From Pseudorhodoplanes sp. (GTDB lineage: Bacteria; Pseudomonadota; Alphaproteobacteria; Rhizobiales; Xanthobacteraceae), in contig JALHOD010000001.1 in assembly GCA_022843165.1 (NCBI GenBank), forward strand, positions 313,678 through 377,677: a stretch of 64,000 nucleotides of DNA. The letters run 5' to 3'. Numbering within the stretch: position 1 is the stretch's first letter; each line of letters starts with the position of its first letter. The notes beneath the pieces were generated by a model that saw nothing but the letters and a program-made list of their open reading frames with translations, was not told the DNA's origin and did no database searches. The position numbers and the translations under genes are program-made. This document shows, one piece after another, positions 25,557 through 34,272 of the stretch.

Positions 25557-26501
25557 ATGAAACCCGACGTGCTCTATATCGGCTCTTTTCCGGAAGCCAC
25601 GGTCAAGTCGCTGTACGAGACCTATACCATTCATCATTTCCGCGATCTTCCGCTTCCGGCGGATGCCTTCACGCCTGAGACCGCCAAACGCATCCGGGCG
25701 ATCACCACCGAGGCCAATCGCGGCGCCACGCGCGAGATGATGGATCGCTTTCCCAATCTGGAAGTGATCACCGTATTCGGGGTCGGCACGGATGCCGTCG
25801 ATCTGAGAGCGGCGCGCGAGAAGAATATCCCCGTCACCAACACGCCGGGTGTGATCGGGCCCGAGGTCGCCGACCTTGCGATCGGCCTGATGCTGGCCTC
25901 AGCCCGCCAGATCGTCATGGGCGACCGCTATGTGCGGGACGGCGACTGGGCTGCCAAGGGACCGATCAGGCTCGGCCGCAGCGTGGGGCGCAAGACCTGC
26001 GGCGTGATCGGGCTGGGCGGCATCGGCCGCGCCATCGCCGATCGGGCCGCCGCGTTTCGCATGCGCGTGATCTATCAGGGGCCCCGCAAAAAAGCCGATG
26101 CACCCTATGAGTATATTGCCGACCCGGTCGAACTCGCGCGGCGCAGCGATTACCTGATGGTCGCCTGCAAGGGCGGCGAGGAGACCCGGCTTCTGGTGTC
26201 AAAAGCCGTGATCGAGGCGCTGGGGCCGACCGGGACATTGATCAATGTGGCGCGCGGAACCGTGGTCGACGAACCTGCAATGATCGCGGCGCTGAAATCC
26301 GGCAAGCTCGGCTATGCCGCGCTCGATGTCTTCGACAACGAACCGAATATCTCGCAGGACTTGCTGTCGCTGCCGAATGTGATCGTGCAGCCGCATCACG
26401 GAACCGGCACGGTCGAAACCCGCACCGAAATCGGCCAAGTGATGCTGAACAACCTGGCGGCGCATTTTGCCGGCAAGCCGCTGATCAATCCGCTGAGCTG
26501 A
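25557..26501 (+). CDS. D-isomer-specific 2-hydroxyacid dehydrogenase
   Basis: This is a 314-residue NAD(P)-dependent dehydrogenase. The nucleotide motif is CGVIGLGGIGRAIADRAAAF. Catalytic residues are visible as Arg in INVARGTVVDE, Glu in DVFDNEPNI and His in VQPHHGTGT. The substrate-binding N-terminal segment is VFGVGTDAVDLRAAREKNIP, typical of hydroxypyruvate/glyoxylate reductase relatives. ATG 25557 starts at MKPDVLYIGSF. A GTG three bases upstream is also possible. It probably forms a two-gene unit with the M24-fold hydrolase. The substrate is not identifiable. Confidence 0.88.
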   Translation: MKPDVLYIGSFPEATVKSLYETYTIHHFRDLPLPADAFTPETAKRIRAITTEANRGATREMMDRFPNLEVITVFGVGTDAVDLRAAREKNIPVTNTPGVIGPEVADLAIGLMLASARQIVMGDRYVRDGDWAAKGPIRLGRSVGRKTCGVIGLGGIGRAIADRAAAFRMRVIYQGPRKKADAPYEYIADPVELARRSDYLMVACKGGEETRLLVSKAVIEALGPTGTLINVARGTVVDEPAMIAALKSGKLGYAALDVFDNEPNISQDLLSLPNVIVQPHHGTGTVETRTEIGQVMLNNLAAHFAGKPLINPLS

Positions 26502-26535
26502 CTGAAGCGCGTGCGCGCGAGGAATGGCCTGCGGC

Positions 26536-27645
26536 TCATTCCGCGGCGGTCCTGGCGGACGATCCGATCGCTGCGTTCACTTTCGGCATCACTTTTTCGG
26601 CCAGAAGCTGCATCGATCTCTTGCCGAGCTTCGGATCGAGCCAGTCCTTGCCGGCGTATAGCAGCGTGCCGAAATCGCCGACCTTGTCGCGGAAGGCGAG
26701 GATGTCATCCGCCACCTTCTCGGGCGATCCCCAGATCACCAGTTCCTTGAAGATGCCGTCAAGCGTGACCTCGTCGTCGGGCTGATCGCGATAGGTCTTG
26801 AACAGTTCGATGCGGCCGTTGGCCTTCAGCTTGGTAAAGAGCTGGCGGTAATAGAAGTGATAGGGAGAATTCCCCGCGGTGGCGTATTCGCGCGCGGTCT
26901 TCTCGTCGTCGGCCACGAAAATGCTCTTGGCGACCCGCCAGTTGGCGGGATCGGCCGGACGACCGACGCGCTCGCAGCCTTCGACATATTTCGGCCAGTG
27001 GCTTTTCACCCAGGCCGGCATCAGGAAGTTCGCCGAGATCGGCTCCCAGCCGCGCGCGGCCGCCTCGGTAACGCCCTTTGAAAACGGCGCGACGGCGGTG
27101 ACCACGATCGGCGGATGCGGACGCTGCAACGGCCTGGGCAAATAGCCCTGGCCGAGTTCCGGGATGAACTGCTTCTCGACGCTGATGTTCCAGTACTTGC
27201 CCTTGATGTTGTAGGGCGGCTCGCTCGACCAGATCTGCAGAACCTGATTGATGGCCTCCAGGAACATTTCGTTGCGATTGGCATCGAGGTTGCCGAACAC
27301 CTCGGCATCCGACAGCAATCCGCCGGGGCTGATGCCGAAGATGAACCGCCCGTCCAGCATGTGATCGAGCATCGCGACCTCGGCGGCCACCGCCGCCGGG
27401 TGACTGTTCGGCATGTTCACCGTGCCCGTGCCGAGCTTCATCGTCTTCACGGAATCGATCAGCGAGGCGATGAAAATCGAGCAGGACGTGATGTTCTCGG
27501 CCTGATCAGTCGCATGCTCGCCCGCATAACCCTCGGCGAAACCCAGCTGGTCCGCCAGCACGAAGGCTTCCCGGTCCTCGCGCAGGGACTGCCGCCAGTC
27601 CTTGCCCAGCGGGTGGATCGGCATGGTGAAAAAACCGAGTTTCAT
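26536..27645 (-). CDS. Luciferase-like (LLM class) flavin-dependent monooxygenase
   Basis: This is a 369-residue bacterial-luciferase-fold enzyme of the group containing limonene monooxygenase LimB. Typical stretches are MKLGFFTMPIHPLGKDWRQS, YAGEHATDQAENITS, KLGTGTVNMPNSHPAAVAAE and DGRFIFGISPGGLLSDAEVF. These enzymes need reduced flavin from a separate reductase; the flavin reductase at 38659 is the nearest candidate partner. GGAG lies six bases before the ATG. It is transcribed divergently from the LysR gene, and its promoter region holds one copy of the 36-bp block shared with the CocE operon. Confidence 0.88.
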   Translation of the reverse strand: MKLGFFTMPIHPLGKDWRQSLREDREAFVLADQLGFAEGYAGEHATDQAENITSCSIFIASLIDSVKTMKLGTGTVNMPNSHPAAVAAEVAMLDHMLDGRFIFGISPGGLLSDAEVFGNLDANRNEMFLEAINQVLQIWSSEPPYNIKGKYWNISVEKQFIPELGQGYLPRPLQRPHPPIVVTAVAPFSKGVTEAAARGWEPISANFLMPAWVKSHWPKYVEGCERVGRPADPANWRVAKSIFVADDEKTAREYATAGNSPYHFYYRQLFTKLKANGRIELFKTYRDQPDDEVTLDGIFKELVIWGSPEKVADDILAFRDKVGDFGTLLYAGKDWLDPKLGKRSMQLLAEKVMPKVNAAIGSSARTAAE

Positions 27646-27702
27646 TCGTCGCTCCGGAGGCCTCGTGTGGCAAAGAAACTAGCTGCGGACGCCACGCATT
27701 CG

Positions 27703-27738
27703 AAATAATATGCTTTGACCTTCTCTATAAGGTTTACT
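27703..27738 (-). promoter_or_regulatory. 36-bp shared regulatory block, copy 1 (upstream of the LLM monooxygenase)
   Basis: Read on the minus strand it begins AGTAAACCTTATA and ends TCAAAGCATATTATTT. The last 16 bases are identical to those at 30885-30900, and the AGTAAA-CT-ATA part is matched at exactly the same spacing in copy 2. The end element contains AAA-nn-ATAT-nn-TTT dyad symmetry, and TATTAT could serve as a -10 box. It abuts the LysR start codon (27740), so it also spans the LysR ribosome-binding region. A LysR-type binding site plus promoter is the likely role. Confidence 0.65.
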
Positions 27739-27739
27739 G

Positions 27740-28717
27740 ATGCAGCACCGGCCGACCTTGCGCCAGATCCAAGCCGTCATCGCCGTTTGCGAGGAAGGCT
27801 CGTTCACGCGCGCCGCCGAACGCGAGCATGCCACGCAATCCGGTATTTCCCAGCATGTCTCGGCGGTCGAACGGGCGCTGGGCGTGACCTTATTCGACCG
27901 ATCCGCCACCGGCGTGAGGCCCACCCCAGCCGGCCTACGATATTACCGTCATTGTGTCGATGCTGTCGGCATGCTGGAAAATGCCGGCGAGGACATGCGC
28001 GCGATGGCGGGTGTGGTGACCGGCGATCTGCGGGTCGGGCTGATGCCGACCTTCACCCGCGCGGCGCTCGCCCCGACGCTCGAGCATTTTGTGCCCGCCT
28101 ATCCGGATGTCCGTCTGCATGTCGTCGAAGGCTATAGCGGCGTGCTGACCGAAAAGGTGCTCGCCGACGAACTCGATTTCGCCATCGTGCCGGCCTTCGA
28201 AGGTCGGGTCGGACTGAAGTCGCGGTTACTGCTGCGCGACCGTGAGGTGCTGATCTCCGGACCGAAAAGCAAGTTCACGCCGCTCCAGCCGCTGCGTCTG
28301 TCCGACTGCCCGCCGCTGAAAGTCGTGGTGCCGGGACCCGACAACATCCGCCGGCGCAATCTCGAAATCTATTTCCAGACCCACGGCGTCGCGATCGAGC
28401 GCATGGTGGAAATGGACGCCATGATCGGCACACTGGAATTTGTCGCCCGTACCGACTGGGTGACGATGCTGCCGGGCCTGATCTGCGTCAACGACATCCC
28501 CAAGCGCGACCTGATCATCAATCCAGTCGTCGATCCGCTGCTGTTCGCGGAATTCATCATCATCACCCCGGCGCGGCGCACCCTCAGCATCGCCGCGCGG
28601 CATTTCCTCGACCGCTTCGAATCCGATCTCGCGACTATCGAGGCGACGCTGACCGCCACGCTGACGGACGCAGCCAAGTTACCGGCGCGCAAGCGCGTCA
28701 ACGGTGCCAAGCGATAA
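27740..28717 (+). CDS. LysR-family transcriptional regulator
   Basis: This is a 325-residue LTTR. The N-terminal winged helix-turn-helix spans LRQIQAVIAVCEEGSFTRAA, REHATQSGISQHVSAVERAL and FDRSATGVRPTPAGLRYY. The C-terminal effector domain follows (TGDLRVGLMPTFTRAALAPT). AAGG lies seven bases before the ATG, embedded in the shared 36-bp block. It is divergent from the flavin monooxygenase and is probably the regulator of that gene and of the CocE/Liv operon. The effector is unknown, presumably a pathway substrate. Confidence 0.9.
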   Translation: MQHRPTLRQIQAVIAVCEEGSFTRAAEREHATQSGISQHVSAVERALGVTLFDRSATGVRPTPAGLRYYRHCVDAVGMLENAGEDMRAMAGVVTGDLRVGLMPTFTRAALAPTLEHFVPAYPDVRLHVVEGYSGVLTEKVLADELDFAIVPAFEGRVGLKSRLLLRDREVLISGPKSKFTPLQPLRLSDCPPLKVVVPGPDNIRRRNLEIYFQTHGVAIERMVEMDAMIGTLEFVARTDWVTMLPGLICVNDIPKRDLIINPVVDPLLFAEFIIITPARRTLSIAARHFLDRFESDLATIEATLTATLTDAAKLPARKRVNGAKR

Positions 28718-28736
28718 AATCCGGAAGCTGTCGGTC

Positions 28737-29387
28737 TCAGACGGATTGCGGCGCGCCGGGCTGTTTGAGCGGATGGGCGCGCGCGAATGCATCGTTCTGC
28801 ATGCAGGTCTCCACGATCCGGCGCACGGTCGGGTAAGGCGCGAGATCGAGTTTGAAGAAATTCGCGCCGGTGGCATGGCTGACGATGCAGATATCGGCGA
28901 TGGTGATCGCATCGCCCTGCGCATAGCGCCCGGTATCGCTGCTGGTCGACAGATTGGCTTCAAGCGCATTGAGCGCCTCGCCCAGCCAGTGATGGATCCA
29001 TCTGGTGCGCTGCGCCTCGTCGAGCTTCAGTTCATGCTCGAGATAGTCGCGCACCCGCGGGACGATCAGCGGATGCGCATCGGCGGCTACGATCAGGGCC
29101 AATGCCCGCGCGCGGGTGCGCGCCCGCGGCTCCGCCGGCAGCAATCGCGGCTGCGGATGGGTCTCGTCGAGATACTCGATGATGGCGAGCGACTGGAACA
29201 GGGGTGGCCCGTCTCCGTCCAGCAAGGCCGGCAGCAGCATCTGCGGGTTGACCTTTCTGAAAGCTTCTTCCCGCTGCTGGCCCTGCATCAGATTGACGTC
29301 GATCACATCGGGACTCAGGCCCTTGAGATTGAGCGCGATGCGCACGCGGAAACTCGCCAGCGAACGCCAGAACGAATAGAATTGCAT
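28737..29387 (-). CDS. Zeta-class GST-like protein (maleylacetoacetate isomerase family)
   Basis: This is a 216-residue glutathione transferase fold protein close to MaiA. It starts MQFYSFWRSLASFRVRIALN, has PALLDGDGPPLFQSLAIIEY in the GSH-binding domain, and a C-terminal helical domain with GDAITIADICIVSHATGANF. The family active-site motif S-S-C/A-S reads S-L-A-S: the first Ser is kept but the second is Leu. It may isomerise a maleyl-type ring-cleavage product or conjugate another electrophile. It is the last gene of a three-gene minus-strand operon (spacing 32 bp). Confidence 0.82.
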   Translation of the reverse strand: MQFYSFWRSLASFRVRIALNLKGLSPDVIDVNLMQGQQREEAFRKVNPQMLLPALLDGDGPPLFQSLAIIEYLDETHPQPRLLPAEPRARTRARALALIVAADAHPLIVPRVRDYLEHELKLDEAQRTRWIHHWLGEALNALEANLSTSSDTGRYAQGDAITIADICIVSHATGANFFKLDLAPYPTVRRIVETCMQNDAFARAHPLKQPGAPQSV

Positions 29388-29419
29388 GGAAATGTCCCCT
29401 GATCGGCAAACGATGCCGG

Positions 29420-29863
29420 CTACTTCTTGGAACCCCCGGGATCGGCCTTAAGTCCCGCCGCCTCAATACCGGCGATCGCGCAGATCTCGTCGTTGTCCGA
29501 AGTGTCGCCCGAGATGCCGACCGCGCCGACGATGTCGCCGTCGGCATTGCGGATCAGCACTCCGCCCGGATTGGTCACCACCCGGCCGTCGCTGGCAGCC
29601 GCCAGCGTGGTGAAGAACATCGGAGTCTTCTCGGCACGCTCGAACAGAGTGCGCGAACCAAAGCCGAGGCCGAGACCGCCCCAGGCCTTTCCGAAGGCGA
29701 TGTCGAACCGCAAGATCCCCGATTTATCCTCGCGCTTGAACGCCACCAGATGCCCACCGGCATCGAGGACGGCCACGCTCAACGGAGCGAATTTGGAGTC
29801 GCGGCCTTTCTTCAGCGCCACATCGACGATGGTGCTGGCCTGAGCAAGCGTCAATCCGGACAT
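29420..29863 (-). CDS. GlcG/HbpS-family protein (DUF336)
   Basis: This is a 147-residue single-domain protein of the GlcG/HbpS/PduO-C family. It shows LTLAQASTIVDVALKKGRD, LSVAVLDAGGHLVAFKRED, SRTLFERAEKTPMFF and GGVLIRNADGDIVGAVGISG, then a C-terminal DNDEICAIAGIEA helix. Members appear in many catabolic operons, and some bind heme or cobalamin; the role in catabolism is mostly undefined. ATG 29863 is preceded by a GGGGGAG tract. It sits between the beta-hydroxyacid dehydrogenase and the zeta-GST. Confidence 0.82.
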   Translation of the reverse strand: MSGLTLAQASTIVDVALKKGRDSKFAPLSVAVLDAGGHLVAFKREDKSGILRFDIAFGKAWGGLGLGFGSRTLFERAEKTPMFFTTLAAASDGRVVTNPGGVLIRNADGDIVGAVGISGDTSDNDEICAIAGIEAAGLKADPGGSKK

Positions 29864-29899
29864 AATCTCCCCCATTTCAAGTCGACTGAATCAATAACA

Positions 29900-30784
29900 T
29901 CACTTTTTGCGCTGCGACCAATAGACCGCCTGGCTTGAGCCGTCACGCTGCCCCCAGCCGGCCTGGCTCGCCTCATCGAAGCAGGCCAGTGTCCGTTCGA
30001 TCAGCGGCAATTCGACGTCGCGCGCTTTCGCTTCCGTCAGCATGGTGCGCAGATCTTTGCGCCCGTCGTCGAGGTTGAAGGTCACAGCGGCCGACAGATC
30101 GCCGCCCAGCATCTTGGCCAGTGCCGGCCCGCGATTCTTGATCGCGTTGTTGCCGCCGGAGGTATCCGCCAGCAAATCCATCATGCGGGCATGGTCGAAG
30201 CCGAGATGACGGCTGATGGCGAGCGCCTCGCCCAGAGCCTGCCAGTAGATCATCAGCGGCAGATTGATGGCCAGCTTCATGCTGGCGCCTGCGCCAACAT
30301 CGCCGCAATGCTCGACCCGCCGGCAAAGCTGGTCGAGGATCGGCTTGGCCCGCTGGAAATCGTCTTCGGTGGCACCCGCCAATCCGATCAGCTTGCCCTG
30401 ACGCGCCGGACCGGTGGTCCCGCCTACCGGGCATTCGACAAAGGCCGCGCCCCTGGCACGCACTTTTCCGGCCAGCGCGATTTCCGTCTCCGGCCGCACC
30501 GTGCTCATTTCCATGAACAGCTTGCCGGTGACATCCCCGCTCAGAAGACCGGCCGGACCGTGAAACACGGCGTCGATCGCATCGGCATCCGTGAGGATCG
30601 TGACGATGGCCTCGGACGCGCGGGCCAGATCGGCAGGTGTCGCCGCAGCGACCGCTCCCTCTTTCACCAGAGGCTCGGTCTTGTCGGCGCTCCTGTTCCA
30701 GACCGTGACCTGATGGCCGGCCTCGATCAGGCGGGACGCAATGGCCGCGCCCATTTTGCCAAGGCCCGCAACTCCGACTTTCAT
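29900..30784 (-). CDS. Beta-hydroxyacid dehydrogenase (3-hydroxyisobutyrate dehydrogenase family)
   Basis: This is a 294-residue NAD(P)-dependent dehydrogenase. It has Rossmann motif VGVAGLGKMGAAIASRLIEA, substrate loop FVECPVGGTTGPARQGKLIG, and the catalytic Lys in GAGASMKLAINLPLM. ATG 30784 lies eight bases after GGAGG. It heads a minus-strand operon with the GlcG-like and GST-like genes, divergent from the CocE/Liv operon. The 200-bp intergenic region carries copy 2 of the shared 36-bp block. It may oxidise a 3-hydroxyacid or reduce a semialdehyde in the pathway encoded around it. Confidence 0.87.
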   Translation of the reverse strand: MKVGVAGLGKMGAAIASRLIEAGHQVTVWNRSADKTEPLVKEGAVAAATPADLARASEAIVTILTDADAIDAVFHGPAGLLSGDVTGKLFMEMSTVRPETEIALAGKVRARGAAFVECPVGGTTGPARQGKLIGLAGATEDDFQRAKPILDQLCRRVEHCGDVGAGASMKLAINLPLMIYWQALGEALAISRHLGFDHARMMDLLADTSGGNNAIKNRGPALAKMLGGDLSAAVTFNLDDGRKDLRTMLTEAKARDVELPLIERTLACFDEASQAGWGQRDGSSQAVYWSQRKK

Positions 30785-30864
30785 AATTAGGTCCTCCCTG
30801 CGTCCGTTCCTGCGACGCTTGGGCGCCACGCTAGGGCATCCGCGTGCGAAGCAAAAGCCGCATT

Positions 30865-30900
30865 AGTAAAGCTGATACTCCTGCTCAAAGCATATTATTT
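30865..30900 (+). promoter_or_regulatory. 36-bp shared regulatory block, copy 2 (upstream of CocE/Liv operon)
   Basis: It begins AGTAAAGCTGATA and ends TCAAAGCATATTATTT. It has the same orientation toward its gene and the same internal spacing as copy 1 at 27703-27738. It lies 85 bp upstream of the CocE TTG start and also within the divergent promoter region of the beta-hydroxyacid dehydrogenase operon. Any CocE start upstream of it would make the block coding, which argues for the TTG start at 30985. Confidence 0.65.
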
Positions 30901-30984
30901 GCGACATCCCCCGGTGACAGCGCTACGCTAGATGAGACGAACGCCAAACGGCGCGCACAAAAGCGTCGGCGGCGGGAGGGAAGC

Positions 30985-32865
30985 TTGAGTTCGGTCCAGA
31001 GCACCGACAGATCGGCTGGTGGCCCCGTCGCCGGCACGCATCGGCCGCGCAGCGAAACGCGCGACGGCATGCATATTGACTGGGATGTTCAGATCACGAT
31101 GGAAGACGGACTGGTGCTGCGCGCGGATGTGTTTCGTCCCTGCAAGCCCGGCCGCTATCCCGTCATTCTAACATATGGTCCTTATGCCAAGGGTCTCGCC
31201 TTCCAGGACGGCTATCCGAGTGCCTGGCAACGCATGGTCGATCAGCATCCCGATGTGGCGAAAGGCTCGACCAACGCCTATCAGAACTGGGAAGTGGTCG
31301 ATCCCGAGAAATGGGTTCCGCACAATTATGCCTGCGTGCGCGTGGATTCCCGCGGCTGTGGTTGTTCGCCCGGTTACATCGACCATTTTTCGCCGCGCGA
31401 AACGAAAGACTTTTACGACTGCATCCAGTGGGCCGGCGTTCAGCCCTGGTCAAACGGAAAAGTCGGACTAAACGGCATTTCCTATTACGGCATCAATCAG
31501 TGGCATGTGGCATCGCTGCAGCCGCCGCATCTTGCTGCCATGTGCATCTGGGAAGGCGCCGCCGACTGGTATCGCGACATGACGCATCATGGCGGGATTC
31601 TGTCGACCTTCTGGGCCAACTGGTACGATATGCAGGTCAAGACCGTGCAGCACGGTGCCGGCGAACGCGGCAAACACTCACGCGTACACGGCGAACTGGT
31701 CTGCGGCCCAAAGATTTTTTCGGAGAACCAGCTCGCACAGAATCGATGCGATTTCGGCGCCGAGATTCGCGCCCATCCGCTGGACGACGATTACCACAGG
31801 GCTCGCTCGCCGGTTTGGTCGAAGGTCAAGGTGCCCTTCCTGTCCGCCGCCAACTGGGGCGGCCAGGGACTGCATCCACGCGGCAATTTCGAGGGTTTTG
31901 TGCGCGCCGCATCGAAGGAAAAATGGCTGGAAGCGCACGGCATCGAGCACTGGACCCACTTCTACACCGACTATGGCCGCGAGATTCAGAAGCGTTTCTT
32001 CGACCATTACCTGCACGGCAAGAAGAACGGCTGGGACCGCCAATCGAAAGTGCTGCTGCAGGTCCGGCATATCGACCGCTTCGAGCAACGCGCCGAGCAG
32101 GAATGGCCGCTGAAGCGGACAAAATGGACAAAGCTCTACCTGCAGCCGGCCGGATCGCTTTCGGAGAAACGAAGTTCGCAAGCCAGCGTCAAAAGCTTCG
32201 CCGCGATGGGCGACGGCCTGACATTCCTCACCGCACCGATGGAGACGGAGACCGAACTGACCGGTCCTTCAGCGCTCAAGCTGTTTGTGTCGTCCTCGAC
32301 CGCGGACGCCGATCTGTTCGTGGTGCTCCGGGTGTTCTCACCTGATCTGAAGGAAGTTGTCTTCCAGGGCGCCATCGACCCGCATACCCCGGTCGCACAG
32401 GGCTGGCTGCGCGCCTCGCACGGCAAACTCGACAGGACCTTGTCCAAGCCCTACCGGCCCTATCACACACACGATGAGAAACAGCCGCTCAAGCGCGGGG
32501 AAATCGCCGACCTCGACATCGAAATCTGGCCGACATCGATCGTGATTCCGGCCGGATATCGCTTGGGCGTGACGATCCGCGGCAAGGACTATGAATATGG
32601 CGGTGCCAGCGGCGGTAAGCTGTCGAATTTCAAGAACGAGTTGAAAGGCTGCGGTCCGTTCCTGCACGATGATCCGCTCGACCGTCCGGCAAAAATATTC
32701 GGCGGCACTACGCACCTGCATTTCGGACACGGGCAGGAACCATTCATTCTGCTGCCGGTGATCCCCGGCAAGAGCAACAAGGAAGGACATGGCCGATGGC
32801 CGCGAAAACGAAAAAATGACAACAGAAAACGAGGAGCAAGGCCTGAGGAGAAGCGGCGGACCTGA
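30985..32865 (+). CDS. CocE/NonD-family alpha/beta hydrolase (X-Pro dipeptidyl-peptidase-like)
   Basis: This is a hydrolase of about 626 residues. The N-terminal alpha/beta domain has DGLVLRADVFRPCKPGRYPV and nucleophile Ser in VGLNGISYYGINQWHVA. The C-terminal jelly-roll domain is visible from TELTGPSALKLFVSSSTADA. The family's GWYD aspartate is replaced by FLSAANWGGQGLHPRGN; a His candidate lies in EHWTHFYTDYG. It would hydrolyse an ester or amide bond before uptake products enter metabolism. The start is TTG 30985 with GGAGG five bases upstream; a longer ATG reading frame would cover the regulatory block. The basic C-terminal tail is unusual. No signal peptide is evident. Confidence 0.82.
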   Translation: MSSVQSTDRSAGGPVAGTHRPRSETRDGMHIDWDVQITMEDGLVLRADVFRPCKPGRYPVILTYGPYAKGLAFQDGYPSAWQRMVDQHPDVAKGSTNAYQNWEVVDPEKWVPHNYACVRVDSRGCGCSPGYIDHFSPRETKDFYDCIQWAGVQPWSNGKVGLNGISYYGINQWHVASLQPPHLAAMCIWEGAADWYRDMTHHGGILSTFWANWYDMQVKTVQHGAGERGKHSRVHGELVCGPKIFSENQLAQNRCDFGAEIRAHPLDDDYHRARSPVWSKVKVPFLSAANWGGQGLHPRGNFEGFVRAASKEKWLEAHGIEHWTHFYTDYGREIQKRFFDHYLHGKKNGWDRQSKVLLQVRHIDRFEQRAEQEWPLKRTKWTKLYLQPAGSLSEKRSSQASVKSFAAMGDGLTFLTAPMETETELTGPSALKLFVSSSTADADLFVVLRVFSPDLKEVVFQGAIDPHTPVAQGWLRASHGKLDRTLSKPYRPYHTHDEKQPLKRGEIADLDIEIWPTSIVIPAGYRLGVTIRGKDYEYGGASGGKLSNFKNELKGCGPFLHDDPLDRPAKIFGGTTHLHFGHGQEPFILLPVIPGKSNKEGHGRWPRKRKNDNRKRGARPEEKRRT

Positions 32866-32994
32866 GCAGCCGAGGCCGTAACACCCGCGAGGACGTTACC
32901 GGTTGCGCGAACTGCGAACGAGAAGACGAGGAAAGCGTCAAAGCGAAAACCGCCAGCAAAGGGCGGCCAACATCGAGCAAGGGAGGAACATCAC

Positions 32995-34236
32995 ATGACA
33001 ATCGAACGCAGAACTGTTCTCAAGGGAATGCTCGGCACCACCGCATTGATCGCCGCTCCGGCCGTACTTCGGGCGCAAGGCGCGCCGTTCAAGATCGGCC
33101 TGCTGACCGTCAAGACCGGACCGCTGGCGCAGGGCGGCATCCAGATGGAGCAGGGTATCGCCGCCTTCCTGAAGGAAAAGAACGGCACACTGGGCGGACG
33201 CAAGATCGAACTGATCGTCGCGGACACCGGTGGAAATCCGGCAGGCGCCAAGACCAAGGCGCAGGAGGTGGTTGAGCGCGACAATGTCAATGTCATCCTC
33301 GGACCACTCGCCGCTTTCGAGCTGCTCGCCATTACCGATTATGTGCGCGAAAAGCAAACGCCGCTGATCAGTCTCGCCGCGGCCGAGGACGTCACTCAGC
33401 GCAAGGCCAATCCTTTCGTGATCCGGCCGTCCGCGACATCGGCGCAAACCTGCCACGTCATGGGCGATTACGCCGCCAAGGACATGAAATACAAGCGCGC
33501 CGCCACGATCTCGGAAGATTTTGCCTTTGGCTACGAACAGATGGCAGGCTTCCAGCGCGCCTTCGAGGACAACGGCGGAAAAGTGGTCAAGAAGCTGTGG
33601 CCGCCGCTCGTGACGCCGGACTATACGCCTTACATCGCCCAGATCGGCAACGTCGATTGCGTGTTCAACGGTTTCGCCGGGTCGAATCCGGTAAAGTTCA
33701 TGCGCGCCTATGCCGACCTCGGCGTGAAGTCAAAAGTTCCGCTGCTTGCGGGCTGGACCGCGATGGACGACGCTTTGCTGCGCAGCCTCGGTGACGAAGC
33801 TGTAGGTGTGCTGTCGGCGGCCTGGTATTCGGCCGATTTCGAGTCGCCGAGCAACAAACGGTTCGTCGCGGCAATGCAGAAAGACTACAATGTACTGCCG
33901 GGCGGTTACTCGGCCGGCATGTATGTCGCCGGCCAATGCGTGGAAGCTGCGATCGCCAAGCTCGGCAGCAAGGCCGACGACCGCAAGGCGCTTGCCGACG
34001 AGTTGCACAATGTTTCTCTCATCGATACGCCGCGCGGGCCGGTCAAATTCGACAAGTACGGCAACGTGATCGGCGATGTATTCATTCGCAAATGCGAGAG
34101 AAAAGACGGCAAGCTCGTCAACACCGTCATCAAGCGCTATCCGAATGTGAGCCAGTTCTGGACTTACGACGAGACGGCGTTTCTTGCGGCTCCGGTCTAT
34201 GCGCGCGACGTGCCGCCGGCGAAGAATCTCGAGTAA
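32995..34236 (+). CDS. Branched-chain-type (LivK-like) ABC substrate-binding protein
   Basis: This is a 413-residue periplasmic binding protein. The N-terminus MTIERRTVLKGMLGTTALIA carries an RR motif, with cleavage near VLRAQG. The type I binding fold shows IGLLTVKTGPLAQGGIQMEQ, GRKIELIVADTGGNPAGAKT and VNVILGPLAAFELLAITDYV. Such Liv-type proteins bind amino acids, aromatic acids or amides. The gene follows CocE and leads the full permease/ATPase set, so it defines the substrate of this importer. GGGAGG lies eight bases upstream. Confidence 0.88.
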   Translation: MTIERRTVLKGMLGTTALIAAPAVLRAQGAPFKIGLLTVKTGPLAQGGIQMEQGIAAFLKEKNGTLGGRKIELIVADTGGNPAGAKTKAQEVVERDNVNVILGPLAAFELLAITDYVREKQTPLISLAAAEDVTQRKANPFVIRPSATSAQTCHVMGDYAAKDMKYKRAATISEDFAFGYEQMAGFQRAFEDNGGKVVKKLWPPLVTPDYTPYIAQIGNVDCVFNGFAGSNPVKFMRAYADLGVKSKVPLLAGWTAMDDALLRSLGDEAVGVLSAAWYSADFESPSNKRFVAAMQKDYNVLPGGYSAGMYVAGQCVEAAIAKLGSKADDRKALADELHNVSLIDTPRGPVKFDKYGNVIGDVFIRKCERKDGKLVNTVIKRYPNVSQFWTYDETAFLAAPVYARDVPPAKNLE

Positions 34237-34272
34237 CGCCATCAGCCCGCGGTTCTTGAACAGGCAACGCCG

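Noticed and set aside
30844-30984. An N-terminal extension of the CocE-like gene to an ATG at 30844
   Set aside because: The extension is basic, non-homologous and would include the 36-bp regulatory block. TTG 30985 has a well-placed GGAGG.
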